Below are positions 38,432 to 47,141 of a DNA stretch of 64,000 nt, in pieces. Under the pieces are notes generated by a model. That model did no database searches and was not told the origin of the DNA. It saw nothing but the letters and a program-made list of their open reading frames with translations. The stretch spans positions 1 through 64,000 of the forward strand of contig JAECUM010012877.1 of NCBI GenBank assembly GCA_016617855.1, read 5' to 3'. Positions within the stretch are counted from its first letter, which is position 1; each line of letters starts with the position of its first letter. The stretch is from Megalonaias nervosa. Lineage: Eukaryota; Mollusca; Bivalvia; Unionida; Unionidae. The position numbers and the translations under genes are program-made.

Positions 38432-38573
38432 TTTCTTTGGATCAAGTCTGCGTTCATCCGATTATTCCGCTTTATACCGTTTACATCAGAAGGTTTAATT
38501 ACCATTCTTGACCGTTACCCTGAATGGTTGTGGTCAGAAATTACTCGCTCCATCACTTTTTCGCTCTAGGAGG

Positions 38574-38581
38574 TATAAAAA
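38574..38581 (+). promoter_or_regulatory. TATA box very close to a start codon
   Basis: TATAAAAA only 17 bp before the ATG at 38591, in the context TATAAAAAGTGACTACCATG. The same arrangement occurs at 43886. Confidence 0.5.
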
Positions 38582-38590
38582 GTGACTACC

Positions 38591-39067
38591 ATGCCACGTC
38601 CTTTATCATTCGTGATACAATGGATTCCGTGGAAGGAAATCAATGACAATATTCAAACGGTGGAGGATTGCCATCACTTATTACGAGGACTGTGTCCACT
38701 GAATTGGGGTCGAAGTGTGGTGTGTGTCTTAGTGACTTCCTTTCTGGGATTTCGTTTACCAGCCGATTCCTTGTGGACCCTTAACGAACAGTACCTAACA
38801 CTCAAATAGCATGAAAGTGGTCCCTTTAAATGTACACGAGAGACTAATTCCGTTAAAAGCCTTGCGCTTTCATCTCGATACTTCTCGACCTCTACGGGAA
38901 AAAAGATTCGTCAACTTTTAGGTACTGAAGATGTGTACGACGATGTATGTGTAGCTTGTGACTTACACCCATACTGGACAAATGTATGTGACTGGAAAAT
39001 TTTGGGCTTGGAGGCTTGGACAAACGAAGTGGCACACTATGCCCAAGATTTTGTAATCCTGACTTGA
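38591..39067 (+). pseudogene. Unknown Polinton protein, 158 codons with one in-frame TAG
   Basis: One frame runs from ATG 38591 to TGA 39065-39067 with a single TAG at 38807-38809. The first half has EDCHHLLRGLCPLNWGRS and a hydrophobic stretch; the second has KIRQLLGTEDVYDDVCV, paired Cys (CVAC) and several Trp (YWTNVCDWKILGLEAW). It ends close to the ATPase gene, with a small low-confidence frame (39099-39296) between. The conserved reading across the TAG suggests a real gene. Not recognised. Confidence 0.5.
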
Positions 39068-39098
39068 AACGTTCAGTGAAAAAATAACTTTTAAACCT

Positions 39099-39296
39099 GT
39101 GTTAGTGACAGTTCCAGAACAAGAACCCGTCACCGAGGAAAACCACTCGCTTCAGGACAGGACTGTCATCGATACCCCCGAAAGACCATTTCGCGAGGAC
39201 ACCTGTGTGACTGTACCAAGGAGTGTAGAGACTCTAAGAATATTAAACACAGTCCCTAGGACACCACACCTTCGTCGCCAAAAGTGTGTACAGTGA
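39099..39296 (+). other. Weak open frame between genes
   Basis: A 65-codon frame without an ATG at its start, containing two TVP-type motifs. It could be the remnant of a small Polinton gene or chance. The rest of 39068-39446 shows nothing else. Confidence 0.2.
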
Positions 39297-39426
39297 CTTG
39301 TTTATATTCCACCTTGATCGTTTTGATGTATCTTTAATCCATGTTCTTGACCATTTGGCTTTTATGCATTTTTGTCTTTCGTGTTGTTCACTTTTAAAGA
39401 TTGCAATAATCGTGTCCTGAGAAAAG

Positions 39427-39434
39427 TATATAAA
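39427..39434 (+). promoter_or_regulatory. TATA box for the ATPase gene
   Basis: TATATAAA 20 bp before the ATG at 39447. Confidence 0.45.
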
Positions 39435-39446
39435 CTCAAGTCTTGT

Positions 39447-40212
39447 ATGTCTTCGTGGCAAAAATGGCATTCCCTGCACTTCTATCGCTACCTCTACTGT
39501 CTCTGCTCCCTCTTCCTCCACTTTCAAAGTCATCAACGAAAACTTAGATCGTGCCAGTTGGGAGGCTTTGTGTCTTCCGCATCCCTTTAACATATTAATT
39601 GCTAGACCCAGCGGTTCAGGCAAAACCAAATTTGTCAAACGTTTGATCGAACATAAACATCATTTGATCGATCGTCCACCTCAACGCTTCGTGTGGTGTT
39701 ACAAAGAGTGGCAATCGGCGTACAGCCTCCTGCGAGAAAGTCAAGGTGATTCCATCGTGTTTGTAGTAGGCATTCCTGGCGAAGACGACGGGATCGTGTC
39801 TGTCCCCAGTCAAACACATCTGGTCATCTTCGACGACATGTTAGGAGAAGACGAAGAAGAAATTAAACTGTGGTTTACGCGCAAAGGGCATGATCGTAAT
39901 ACCAGTGGCATTTACATCACCCAAAATTTGCTTCAACAAAGTAAAGCCCATCGCACCATCAGTCTCAATGTTCATTACGTGGTCTTTTTTAAAAGGCCTA
40001 GAGATAAATCCCAAGTGTAAGTCTTAGCCAAACAGTTAGGAACGCCTTGGCTGACCCATGCGTACGATGATGCCACTCAAACCCCTCACGCCTATTTACT
40101 CGTGGATTTAAAACCCACCACTCCCGATTATTTGCGATTTCGTACCCATCTGTTTCACCGCTGGTACCAAGACGGAGGGCCTGTCGTGTACACGTCCCCG
40201 TCGTCGACTTAA
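39447..40212 (+). pseudogene. Genome-packaging ATPase (FtsK/HerA, A32-like), disrupted
   Basis: This is the motor that would pump the element's DNA into a capsid. Walker A is RPSGSGKTKFV (about 39604), Walker B is HLVIFDDML (about 39818), and GIYITQN (about 39909) fits the sensor strand typical of this family in Polintons and large DNA viruses. The core reads in one frame from about 39450 to 40017, then TAA (40018-40020), then the same frame to TAA at 40210-40212. The ATG at 39447 is in a different frame from the core, so a small indel lies near the N-terminus. About 250 codons in total is normal for the family. Confidence 0.85.
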
Positions 40213-40235
40213 CAATAACAACAAAAAAAAAAGTC

Positions 40236-40243
40236 TATATAAA
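40236..40243 (+). promoter_or_regulatory. TATA box for the first core-like gene
   Basis: TATATAAA just after the ATPase stop. The expected start region (about 40266-40300) has no ATG; an ACG codon in frame at 40284 may be a lost start. Confidence 0.45.
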
Positions 40244-40325
40244 CCTCGGTCACTTTAGTTCTGTCTCACACAGCGTCAATATTACGTCCCTTCAGTCTCA
40301 TCTTCAAGTCAAATTCATTAGTGCC

Positions 40326-41192
40326 TTGTACGGCAACAGTCGCGAAAAAGATCCACAGATAAGTGCTCTTGTCTTAGAAGCTAGTCTCAAAGAAGTCTTA
40401 CGATGTTTTACGATGACAGCACGTCAATTACTGCAAGGCATCATTCACATTCCACATCAAACCAAACGCTTTTTTGAGAGAAACAAAGTAACCTTGACGC
40501 AACTGTCCGATCCCCGTACCGACACTCAAACCAAAAAGCAAATCATTTTGAAACCTGGAGGTAGCGGTTCTCCAGGAGGCGTCATCATTCGCTCCCTCTT
40601 AAAATGGAATCCCAATGCTCCCAAAGTACTCCCCAAGCAAAAAGCCACTCCCCGACGTACAAAGAAGAAAAAGAGCAATGGTGTCAAGACCAGGTCACAG
40701 CCTCAGAAAAAGAAAAGTCCCCAGCAAACGAAAAAGAAAAAGAAAAGGTCACAGAAAGCAGCTTCTACCCGCAATAGAGATACTGCAGCCAGGACACAAC
40801 CTTACATTTGCAAACCACTGCCTGCCGCAACGGTGACCTCGTCTCCAGTAGCCTCAGGTTCTTCCACTTCTCCGTTGCTGGTGATGCCAGATAAACCCAA
40901 TTTGACACATGTTCTTCCTAATTTGATGAAACAATGGAAACCAGTGTCTCCAAGAACTTCTTCTCTAGCGGTGACACCCTCTTCCTCTTTAGCGGCAGTG
41001 GCCGCTGCTCACAAAGTACCTGCCCTCAAAATCAAAGTCCAAGATAGATCAGGCATGTTACAGAGTTTACTGGATTTATCCAAGCAAGAACTGTCCCGAT
41101 TTAGTCCGTTGCGAACCCCTCAACGTCGAGTGATATCTGCCATCAAGCTGATACGACGAAAAGACAATCAGTGGCGATGCATTCCAGTATAA
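40326..41192 (+). CDS. Lys/Ser-rich core-like protein, related to the one at 41614
   Basis: A 288-codon open frame. The N-terminal 100 residues (LKEVLRCFTMTARQLLQGII, later KKQIILKPGGSG) match in pattern the small protein at 41614-41964: a CxxxxxxLLxGxI helix followed by a Lys-rich segment and a Gly pair. After that comes a long Lys/Arg/Ser/Pro/Gln-rich tail, as expected for a DNA-binding virion core protein, then an Ala-rich stretch and a compact C-terminus. The frame extends upstream of 40326 without an ATG, so the start is lost or lies at ATG codons inside. I infer a paralogue pair; the exact role is unknown. Confidence 0.55.
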   Translation: MYGNSREKDPQISALVLEASLKEVLRCFTMTARQLLQGIIHIPHQTKRFFERNKVTLTQLSDPRTDTQTKKQIILKPGGSGSPGGVIIRSLLKWNPNAPKVLPKQKATPRRTKKKKSNGVKTRSQPQKKKSPQQTKKKKKRSQKAASTRNRDTAARTQPYICKPLPAATVTSSPVASGSSTSPLLVMPDKPNLTHVLPNLMKQWKPVSPRTSSLAVTPSSSLAAVAAAHKVPALKIKVQDRSGMLQSLLDLSKQELSRFSPLRTPQRRVISAIKLIRRKDNQWRCIPV

Positions 41193-41196
41193 AAAA
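41188..41196 (+). promoter_or_regulatory. TATA box for the protamine-like gene
   Basis: TATAAAAAA 62 bp before the ATG at 41250, overlapping the stop codon of the previous frame. Confidence 0.5.
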
Positions 41197-41249
41197 CACC
41201 TGAGGTAAACGATAGGGATCAGTGTTTTTGTGCTCCTGAACCCCCAAAG

Positions 41250-41486
41250 ATGTCCCCTCAAAGAAGCGCACACCGTCACCATCGTCGTTCTTCTGTCCAT
41301 AAAGGTAAAGGAAAAAGATAAGGACAGTCTCGTCGTTTGACCGGACATCCGAAAAACCGCTTAGCCAAGCATCGACGTCACACTCTGAAAAGGCACACTC
41401 GTCGAAAGAAAAAGCGAATCAACCAAAGGGGAGGATTGTTTAGCAATTTTGGGGGAAATGTCGTCACCTTTTTGACGAAGCGATAG
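41250..41486 (+). pseudogene. Protamine-like basic core protein, one in-frame TAA
   Basis: A 78-codon frame with one TAA at 41319-41321. It is dominated by Arg, His and Lys (for example HRRHTLKRHTRRKKKR) and ends with a short Gly/Phe segment (GGLFSNFGGNVVTFL). The composition resembles adenovirus core proteins VII and X that condense DNA inside the capsid. Its place between two core-like genes supports that role. Similarity is by composition and position only. Confidence 0.55.
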
Positions 41487-41536
41487 TCCAAAAAAAGATA
41501 AATGGGTGAGTGCCAAGTCATCGACGTCATCGTATT

Positions 41537-41548
41537 TGTGTGTGTGTG

Positions 41549-41592
<44 letters not shown>
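41537..41592. repeat. (TG)n microsatellite inside the Polinton
   Basis: TG run between the protamine-like gene and the next start codon (41614). It may have replaced or expanded within that gene's promoter, since no TATA box is seen there. Confidence 0.9.
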
Positions 41593-41595
<3 letters not shown>

Positions 41596-41613
41596 TGGAG
41601 CAAACAAACAAAG

Positions 41614-41964
41614 ATGTCACCTTCCAGAAGCCATTCCTCTTCTACCCCCAAAGGAAAGAAAAGGAAAGAACTGCCTCCTCGTTTAGCCAAACAATGGGAC
41701 GGGTTGTCCGTCCTATCCAAAGCTTCTCCACCCATGCGAAAACAACTCATTCAAACCGCCTCCAAAGACGTCATCGATACCGTGTGCGAATGTTGTCTGA
41801 ATGTCTTGAAAGGAACGATACCCTTGTGTAAACAACAGAGAGAATGCTTAGCCAAGCATCGACACGTTCTTCGTCAAATAGTTAAGAACAAAATACCCAT
41901 CCGTCAAAAGAAAAAGATGTTGGTGCAAAGCGGAGGTATTTTGCCCTTTTTGCCAATGCTGTAA
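41614..41964 (+). CDS. Small core-like (protein X-like) protein
   Basis: 116 residues from ATG 41614. A Lys-rich N-terminus precedes a helical domain (KDVIDTVCECCLNVLKGTI), a His/Arg segment, KKKMLVQSGG and a hydrophobic end. This arrangement (Cys-containing helix, LKGxI, K-rich, GG, hydrophobic tail) is the hallmark of a small protein found in many Polintons and adintovirus-like elements, sometimes compared with adenovirus protein X. After the TAA a second frame (about 41965-42048) continues with hydrophobic/Gly-rich residues ending MGQR, so the original C-terminus was probably longer and cut by a small indel. Upstream in-frame codons are just the TG repeat. Confidence 0.65.
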   Translation: MSPSRSHSSSTPKGKKRKELPPRLAKQWDGLSVLSKASPPMRKQLIQTASKDVIDTVCECCLNVLKGTIPLCKQQRECLAKHRHVLRQIVKNKIPIRQKKKMLVQSGGILPFLPML

Positions 41965-42114
41965 TCACCCTTTCCGAAAGGAGTATTGGGAACATCGATT
42001 ATGGGACTCACGCAGGGAGCTGCTTCACAAGGAATGGGTCAAAGATAAAAAGGATCAAGAAGATAAAGGGGACCTCTGGGTTCCAAACATCTCAGTCGAG
42101 ACCATTGAAATCCT

Positions 42115-42788
42115 ATGGAAGGACGAAAGCTGGCTTTAGTACCTTACAAACGATGGATGGAATACAATCGTTGGCAAGAACAACGGACCCCACAGGTATC
42201 TCCCAATCCTCATTTGACCGAAATGTCCCAGTTACAACACGAATTGCAATCGTTGATGGATCGCAGCGATTTGTCAGAAACGGAAAACTCGCAACGGTAC
42301 GGTCAACTGTTGCAACGACTGCAACCAGAAAGCTTTAGACGAAACAGATCTGCCAACGTTGAAAGATTTTAAAGCCCTGATGAAACATCCATCACCACCA
42401 CCACCACCCAGCGGACAAGACAGACGCAGCCCCACGAATGCGTGAGGAAGAAGAGGTACGAGAAGTCTTTCAAACACCGTCAGCAGCTCCCATCCCTAGT
42501 AAGATTGTAGCGTCCTTGTTGACCCCTTCCCCTTCGCCCCAACGAGAAGAAATTAAAGCATGGGTTAAAAAGATGATGTCCACTCTTCCTTCGACAGAAG
42601 TCAAAAAGAAAGAAGGAAAACTAGAACTGAAAAAAGAAAAGAAGCCCAAAGCCATCCCATTACCACCACCACCACCATCACCACCACTACCCTCAACTTC
42701 CACTCCCGTGGCATATCGGACACATGTAAAGCCGTTTCCAAACCACCCTCTCGTCCCATTCAGAGTAGCAACAGTGAAGAGTGGATAA
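42115..42788 (+). pseudogene. Core-associated protein with LVP start motif, frame-shifted
   Basis: From ATG 42115: KLALVPYKRW, then a coiled helix (LQHELQSLMDRSDLSETENS and on) up to about 42320. The protein then continues in a second frame (acidic helix, Pro-rich run) to about 42440 and a third frame (42438-42788) with SKIVASLLTPSP, KAWVKKMM, a Lys-rich segment and a proline stretch. In related elements a protein with an LVP-type start, a coiled coil and a C-terminal helical domain follows the protein X-like gene, and the order here is the same. Role unknown, probably virion core or scaffold. Two frame changes mark decay. Confidence 0.55.
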
Positions 42789-42799
42789 CCTATTAAAAA

Positions 42800-43900
42800 A
42801 TGGAGAAGGTGTTAACCAGCATTTACTATTATTCATCCCATCCTGCAGGTTACGGAGGAGTTCAGAAATTGTATCGTGATGCCAAAGCTCGACTCAAAAG
42901 TGTCCGTTTACCTCAAGTGCAACGATGGTTACAGGAACAAGCCACGTACACCTTACATAAACCCATTCGACGAAAATTTTCCATAACTTGCACCCAAGTG
43001 GAGGGCATCGATCATCAATGGCATGCCGATTTAGCCGAGGTCTCTCATTTGGCCACGTACAATCACGGCTACAAATATTTGTTTTGTGTCATCGACGTCT
43101 TTTCCAAATCTGCTTGGGTCGTGCCATTGACTTCCAAATTGAGCACTGAGTTAGTGCGAGCCCTAAAACTGATGTTGAAACAAAGCGGGCGTCACCCTCT
43201 TCGATGGCAAATCGACAAAAACACCGAATTTCTGAACCAAGCTTTCCAAAGAGAATAAAAGGAACGTGACATTCATTTTTTCACCACCGAGAATCCCGAA
43301 ACCAAAGCCAGCATCGTGGAACGTTTTCAACGCACCTTGAAAAAACGCATGTGGAAATATTTTACACATCAACACACTCTCAAGTACATCGACGTCTTAG
43401 CGCACCTGGTCCAAGCTTACAACCAATCTTACCATCGGAGCATCGGACGTGCCCACCAAGAAGTGACTCCCAACAACGAAGTGACCGTCTTCGAGCGCCT
43501 GTTTGGTACGTCCCCGACTGTCCCCAAGAAAGGTGAATTGTTGGCAGCAGGACATTGGGTGCGCATTGGCCAATCCAAACGCACTTTCGACAAAGGTTAC
43601 TTACCCAACTGGACCACCGAATTGTTTCGCGTCATTAAGCGAGTGCCTGGCCATCTTCCTGCCGTCTATAAATTGGAAGACATGAACGGAGAAGTGTTAA
43701 AAGGAACGTTTTAGCCGGAGTTACAAAGAGTGACCAAAATGGAAGACGAAGTCTACGACATCGAAAGCATTCTCGATCGAATAACCCAAAACGTGGGAAA
43801 ACGTAGTGTCAAAGAAGTCAAAGTACGTTGGAAAGGATATCCTCCCAGTTTTGACTCTTGGATCGACGCATCGCAAATCATCGACTATAAAAAGAACTGA
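42800..43900 (+). pseudogene. int: Polinton integrase (DDE, rve) with chromodomain, two in-frame stops
   Basis: 367 codons in one frame from ATG 42800. Order: N-terminal domain (HPAGYGGVQKLY), rve catalytic core with D77 (WHADLAEV), D139 (IDKNTEFL) and E174 (ASIVERF), a C-terminal RTFDKGYLPNW segment, and a chromodomain at about residues 316-366 (VYDIESIL, KVRWKGYP, SWIDASQI). The enzyme would insert the element, and a chromodomain may guide it to chromatin marks. The catalytic acids are all present, but TAA (43256-43258) and TAG (43712-43714) interrupt the frame. Length without stops is normal for the family. Confidence 0.9.
43886..43894 (+). promoter_or_regulatory. TATA box very close to a start codon
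   Basis: TATAAAAAG inside the final integrase codons, 20 bp before the ATG at 43906. The context resembles that at 38574. Confidence 0.45.
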
Positions 43901-43905
43901 CTATC

Positions 43906-44808
43906 ATGCCCTTCGACACAGCCTCAGCTACCACAGTGACCACTCCTTCCCCAGTCATTCTGTGCAAGATCTACAAAAGCAACCCTTGTGGGTGTGGTGT
44001 GGAGAATTTGTGCCTAAAACGCAAATCGTCTTTTTCTGCCAAATCTTTGTGGTGTATTGTGTCATTGGTGCTGCCATTGCCAATTTGAGTTTGCAACAAG
44101 GAGAAAAACAAAACAAAAAAGCAGCTGCATCGGTTACCTTTTTCCCAACTCCAAGACTAAATTGAAGATCTGTGACTTGTACATTCCTGCAGGCTATTAT
44201 TTTAGCGGTCAACATCTGGTGAACACGATTGCTAACATGTTCAATGCAATATTTGACAAACTCTTGGAGACAAAAAAAGAAAGTGTCAAGATCGAATACC
44301 ATAAAGTGTCTCATCGCTTTCGGATGCATTTTTCTACTGAGGAGAAATTGTTGAGCATTACATTTTGTCCTGAATTGTTTGACAGTTTAGGTGGAGACCT
44401 CAAGATGATCAAGGGTAACAAAATACCATCAAATACTAACGACTTGATTGTTGCACGGTAGAACTGAACCAAGGAATGAATTTGATTTTTGTGTACTCCG
44501 ATGTGGTGGAGTACAACGTGGTGCAACACACCAAAAAAACCAACACCATACGAGTAAATAAGGTTACCACAAAAACGGCTCAACCATGGATGAACGTCTT
44601 TGATAAGTCACACTGGGACCTGATTATTCAGCGAAGGCGTCTGTCCCTGCCAAAAACTAAATCCGCAACTAGAACTAAACCACCACCTAAGCCAAACTCT
44701 AAAACAAAAATTTACTTATACCTCTATCTCCCCCTTTATTATTCCGCCTCTTGCTTTCTCCCAAATAACCTACTAACCGACTCCTCTAATTTAACCCTAG
44801 CATTCTAA
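43906..44808 (+). pseudogene. Penton-like minor capsid protein, fragmentary
   Basis: A start at 43906 gives a short Cys-rich frame. The recognisable part is in another frame at about 44150-44461 (DLYIPAGYYFSGQHLVNTI, then KIEYHKVSHRFRMHF, then FCPELFDSLGG), and a third frame at 44476-44808 continues with NLIFVYSDVVEYNVV. These blocks match the pattern of penton-like proteins in Polintons: an I-x-x-G-x-Y-x-S loop, a beta strand segment, a F-x-x-L-x-x-x-L-G block and a Y-S-D strand. At least two frame shifts occur, and the C-terminal half is missing. Moderate confidence for the family. Confidence 0.55.
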
Positions 44809-44819
44809 CTACTCTCAGC

Positions 44820-46235
44820 CAAAAGATAACAGCCACCTCATTAGAACAAAGTAGTCCGAACATCAGGACTAACAGGGTCAGCCACACAAGGCGATTACGT
44901 CAACAGATTAGAGACAGCAATAAGGCCCCAAATAGCCAATATAAGGTGGTCAAAAGTCCAATGACCATCAGGCCCGCTGCACAAGGCGGCAAAAGAACCT
45001 AATCTACGTAATTAATCGGTCCCAAATAATCACTGGTCAACACACTCCAAGACCGATTGGCCCCAAATAAAAAACACCCAGTAAGACCCGAAAACAATAT
45101 CTCATATAAGGTGGTCTAAGCCCAGGACTATCAGGGCCAGTCACACAAGGTGACAAAATCACTAGTAAACAAAATGGCTGTCATCCGAGGTTTCTACCTT
45201 CTTAAATCTTAACTTTAACGTAAAAAAAACCCAGCAGAGTTTATGTCCAAATTCTTAGTCCGTGAAAGACGACCATCGTTTAGACTAACACCTTGAAAAC
45301 ACCGGACACCGCCCTGCGGCTTGGCGCCTCCCTTCCTGGTCTACGACCCCCTTTTCCTCGACCGGACACCAAAACCAATAAGCGTGCAATGCACGCACTA
45401 ATTCCAAACTCGCTAATAATCAAATACGTGAGTGAGTGATAGTACTACTCCCACTCACCCTATGCTAGATCTGGACTGAAAAAACATGAGTGTGTTCTGG
45501 GACTATCCCTACTCATGAAAGCCTACCATTCAGGCAGCTTGGAACTTGTTGTACAGCTGCCTGACGGCTAAATTAACAGCACTCCTTGAGTGCATTAACG
45601 CCTGGGGAATGTGGCACTGATACTATTCCCTAAGGAGTAATTAACATCCTGCGGTGCAGGAACTAACTAGTGGCACATGTACTTAATGTACGAACGCCAT
45701 TATAATTCAATCATAATAATAATCGTCACAGAGTATTACCAAACCAATTCAAATCAACTTTTTCGGCAATAAATACCGAGACTTTTTCAAAATTCGTGCA
45801 AGGCGCAATTTGAAACCAACAACCCTGGAGACTTCCATATGGACCCGCGCCTACCTGCCAACCTGCATCCGCTCTTTCCTCGACCGGACATTCAATTTAA
45901 CAGCGTGCAATGCACGCATAAACACACCTAGCCAAATATGAGTGTGTGCCTTAAATCCCACTCATTAACACAGATTGGTAAATAGACGCTGAAACATGAG
46001 TGCGTAATAGGTCTATTCCTACTCGTGACAAGCCTAACATTCAGGCGGCATGGAACATACGTTTCGCTGCCTGACAGCTTATTTAACAGCACTCCTTGAG
46101 TGCATTAAAGCCTGGGGTAGGTGGCTCTGTCTCCCTCTCCCAGGAATATTTAACAGCCTGCCTTGCAGGCATTAAACAGTGGCACATGCACAATTTGTGC
46201 GCACGCCAATATAATCCAAATCCAATCCAGTCTGG
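44820..46235. repeat. Non-coding hairpin array of the Polinton
   Basis: About 1.4 kb without a protein-like frame, full of short perfect hairpins. Left part: three diverged units (near 44851, 44950 and 45115) sharing AAGGTGGTC and ATCAGGxxC...CACAAGG. Right part: two units of about 400 bp spaced 521 bp (about 45310-45715 and 45845-46230). Each has, in order, eight hairpins including GCGTGCAATGCACGC, GCACTCCTTGAGTGC and CCTGCxxxGCAGG. Stems are kept while loops and flanks change. It could encode a structured RNA, serve as a replication or packaging signal, or be a nest of tiny palindromic inserts. Confidence 0.75.
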
Positions 46236-46268
46236 CTACCCAGCGTTGACTAGTCCACACCTTGAAAA

Positions 46269-46822
46269 ATGAAATGGTTCAACGACTTGAAAGACAGTTG
46301 GTACTGGATGGTGGATGCGGCCTACGTGGTGGAAAGGCTTTAACATGAATGGAGGTATCCAGTTACCAAAGACTTGGTGACAAGTCAAGTAACCAGCCTG
46401 AAAGTAGCCAGGGATTTAGTGAAAGGTATGATAGAGGAGGAATTAGAGAAATTAAAAGGCTTCATCCAGCCTAAGTATGTTAGAGTAGGAACATTGAACC
46501 AGGCCCTTGATAATGTCATCAAAATGAGGTGCTTTTTACAAGACATAGCGAATTTCGCAGAGTGGTCTTTTGTCAAGTGGGGGTTAGAGCATTTAAAGAA
46601 AGCAGAAGAAATGATGAGAAAGGTGATGGAAGAAGAGGTGAAGAAGATCAAAAATACCTGGGCAAAAGAGAGAACGGACAAAAAAACAGAAAGAATAAGG
46701 AGGAGTTTGAGAGACTGAACAAAAACTGGATGAAGGTGCAGGAAAAATTTAGATCCATGGGACATCCTGACTGGACACCAGACCGTGAAAACAAGAAGAA
46801 GAAAGGAATCATAGAGAAGTGA
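46269..46822 (+). pseudogene. Helical/coiled-coil Polinton protein, broken
   Basis: The ATG at 46269 opens a frame with several Trp (WFNDLKDSWYWMVDA), interrupted by TAA at 46341-46343, and continues to 46718 with long amphipathic helices rich in Glu and Lys (MIEEELEKLKGF, AEEMMRKVMEEEVKKIKN). A second frame from about 46690 to 46822 continues with NKNWMKVQEKFRSMGHPDW. Not recognised. It is the last gene before the right inverted repeat. Confidence 0.45.
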
Positions 46823-46830
46823 GGAGTTGG

Positions 46831-46838
46831 TATAAAAA
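46831..46838 (+). promoter_or_regulatory. TATA-like box next to the right inverted repeat
   Basis: TATAAAAA preceded by GG like the other boxes, but no gene follows before the element's end. Confidence 0.3.
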
Positions 46839-46857
46839 CTGGAGAAAATAGAAGAAG

Positions 46858-47141
46858 AACCAAAAGGCCCTTTTCAATGCCATTCATATGCCTAGAAAAA
46901 ATATTTAATCATTTTGCCATATATGCGTATAAACCCTATACATCTTGTCCCTATATCGCCCCGGCGGGGGGGGGTCTTGTAATGCTCTTTCCTCTTGTCC
47001 CTATCCATCTTTGCCCTATATCGTGCCAGGGTGTTTTTCCTTCTTTGGTCTCATAGGCCCTATAAATTTTTGCCCGATATCGTCTGAGGCCATTTTTCCT
47101 TCTTTTGCATGATATGCCCTATATAGTCCTCCTTCACTACT
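46858..47141 (-). repeat. Polinton right terminal inverted repeat
   Basis: Reverse complement of the left repeat, with the same three internal sub-repeats. The C/G run near 46963 (CGGCGGGGGGGGG) is longer than in the left copy. Confidence 0.9.

Larger units (their letters stand above)
31980..47141 (+). mobile_element. Complete Polinton/Maverick element (15,162 bp), decayed
   Basis: The ends are inverted repeats of about 280 bp starting AGTAGTGAAGG, and a perfect 6-bp duplication GTTGGC flanks them (31974-31979 and 47142-47147). Polintons are self-synthesising virus-like DNA transposons of 15-20 kb with 6-bp target duplications and 5'-AG ends, and the size and ends fit exactly. Inside are a protein-primed DNA polymerase B, a packaging ATPase, an integrase and a penton-like protein. 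Two BIR-domain genes are unusual cargo. I found no major capsid protein or cysteine protease. Frames are broken by many stops and small shifts, so the copy is not functional. Confidence 0.93.

Noticed and set aside
32742..46822. Re-assigned stop codons, because many Polinton genes read on past stops in the same frame
   Set aside because: TAA, TAG and TGA are all affected, small frame shifts are mixed in, catalytic residues are also lost, and the BarH-like gene in the same window uses stops normally. Decay explains it better.
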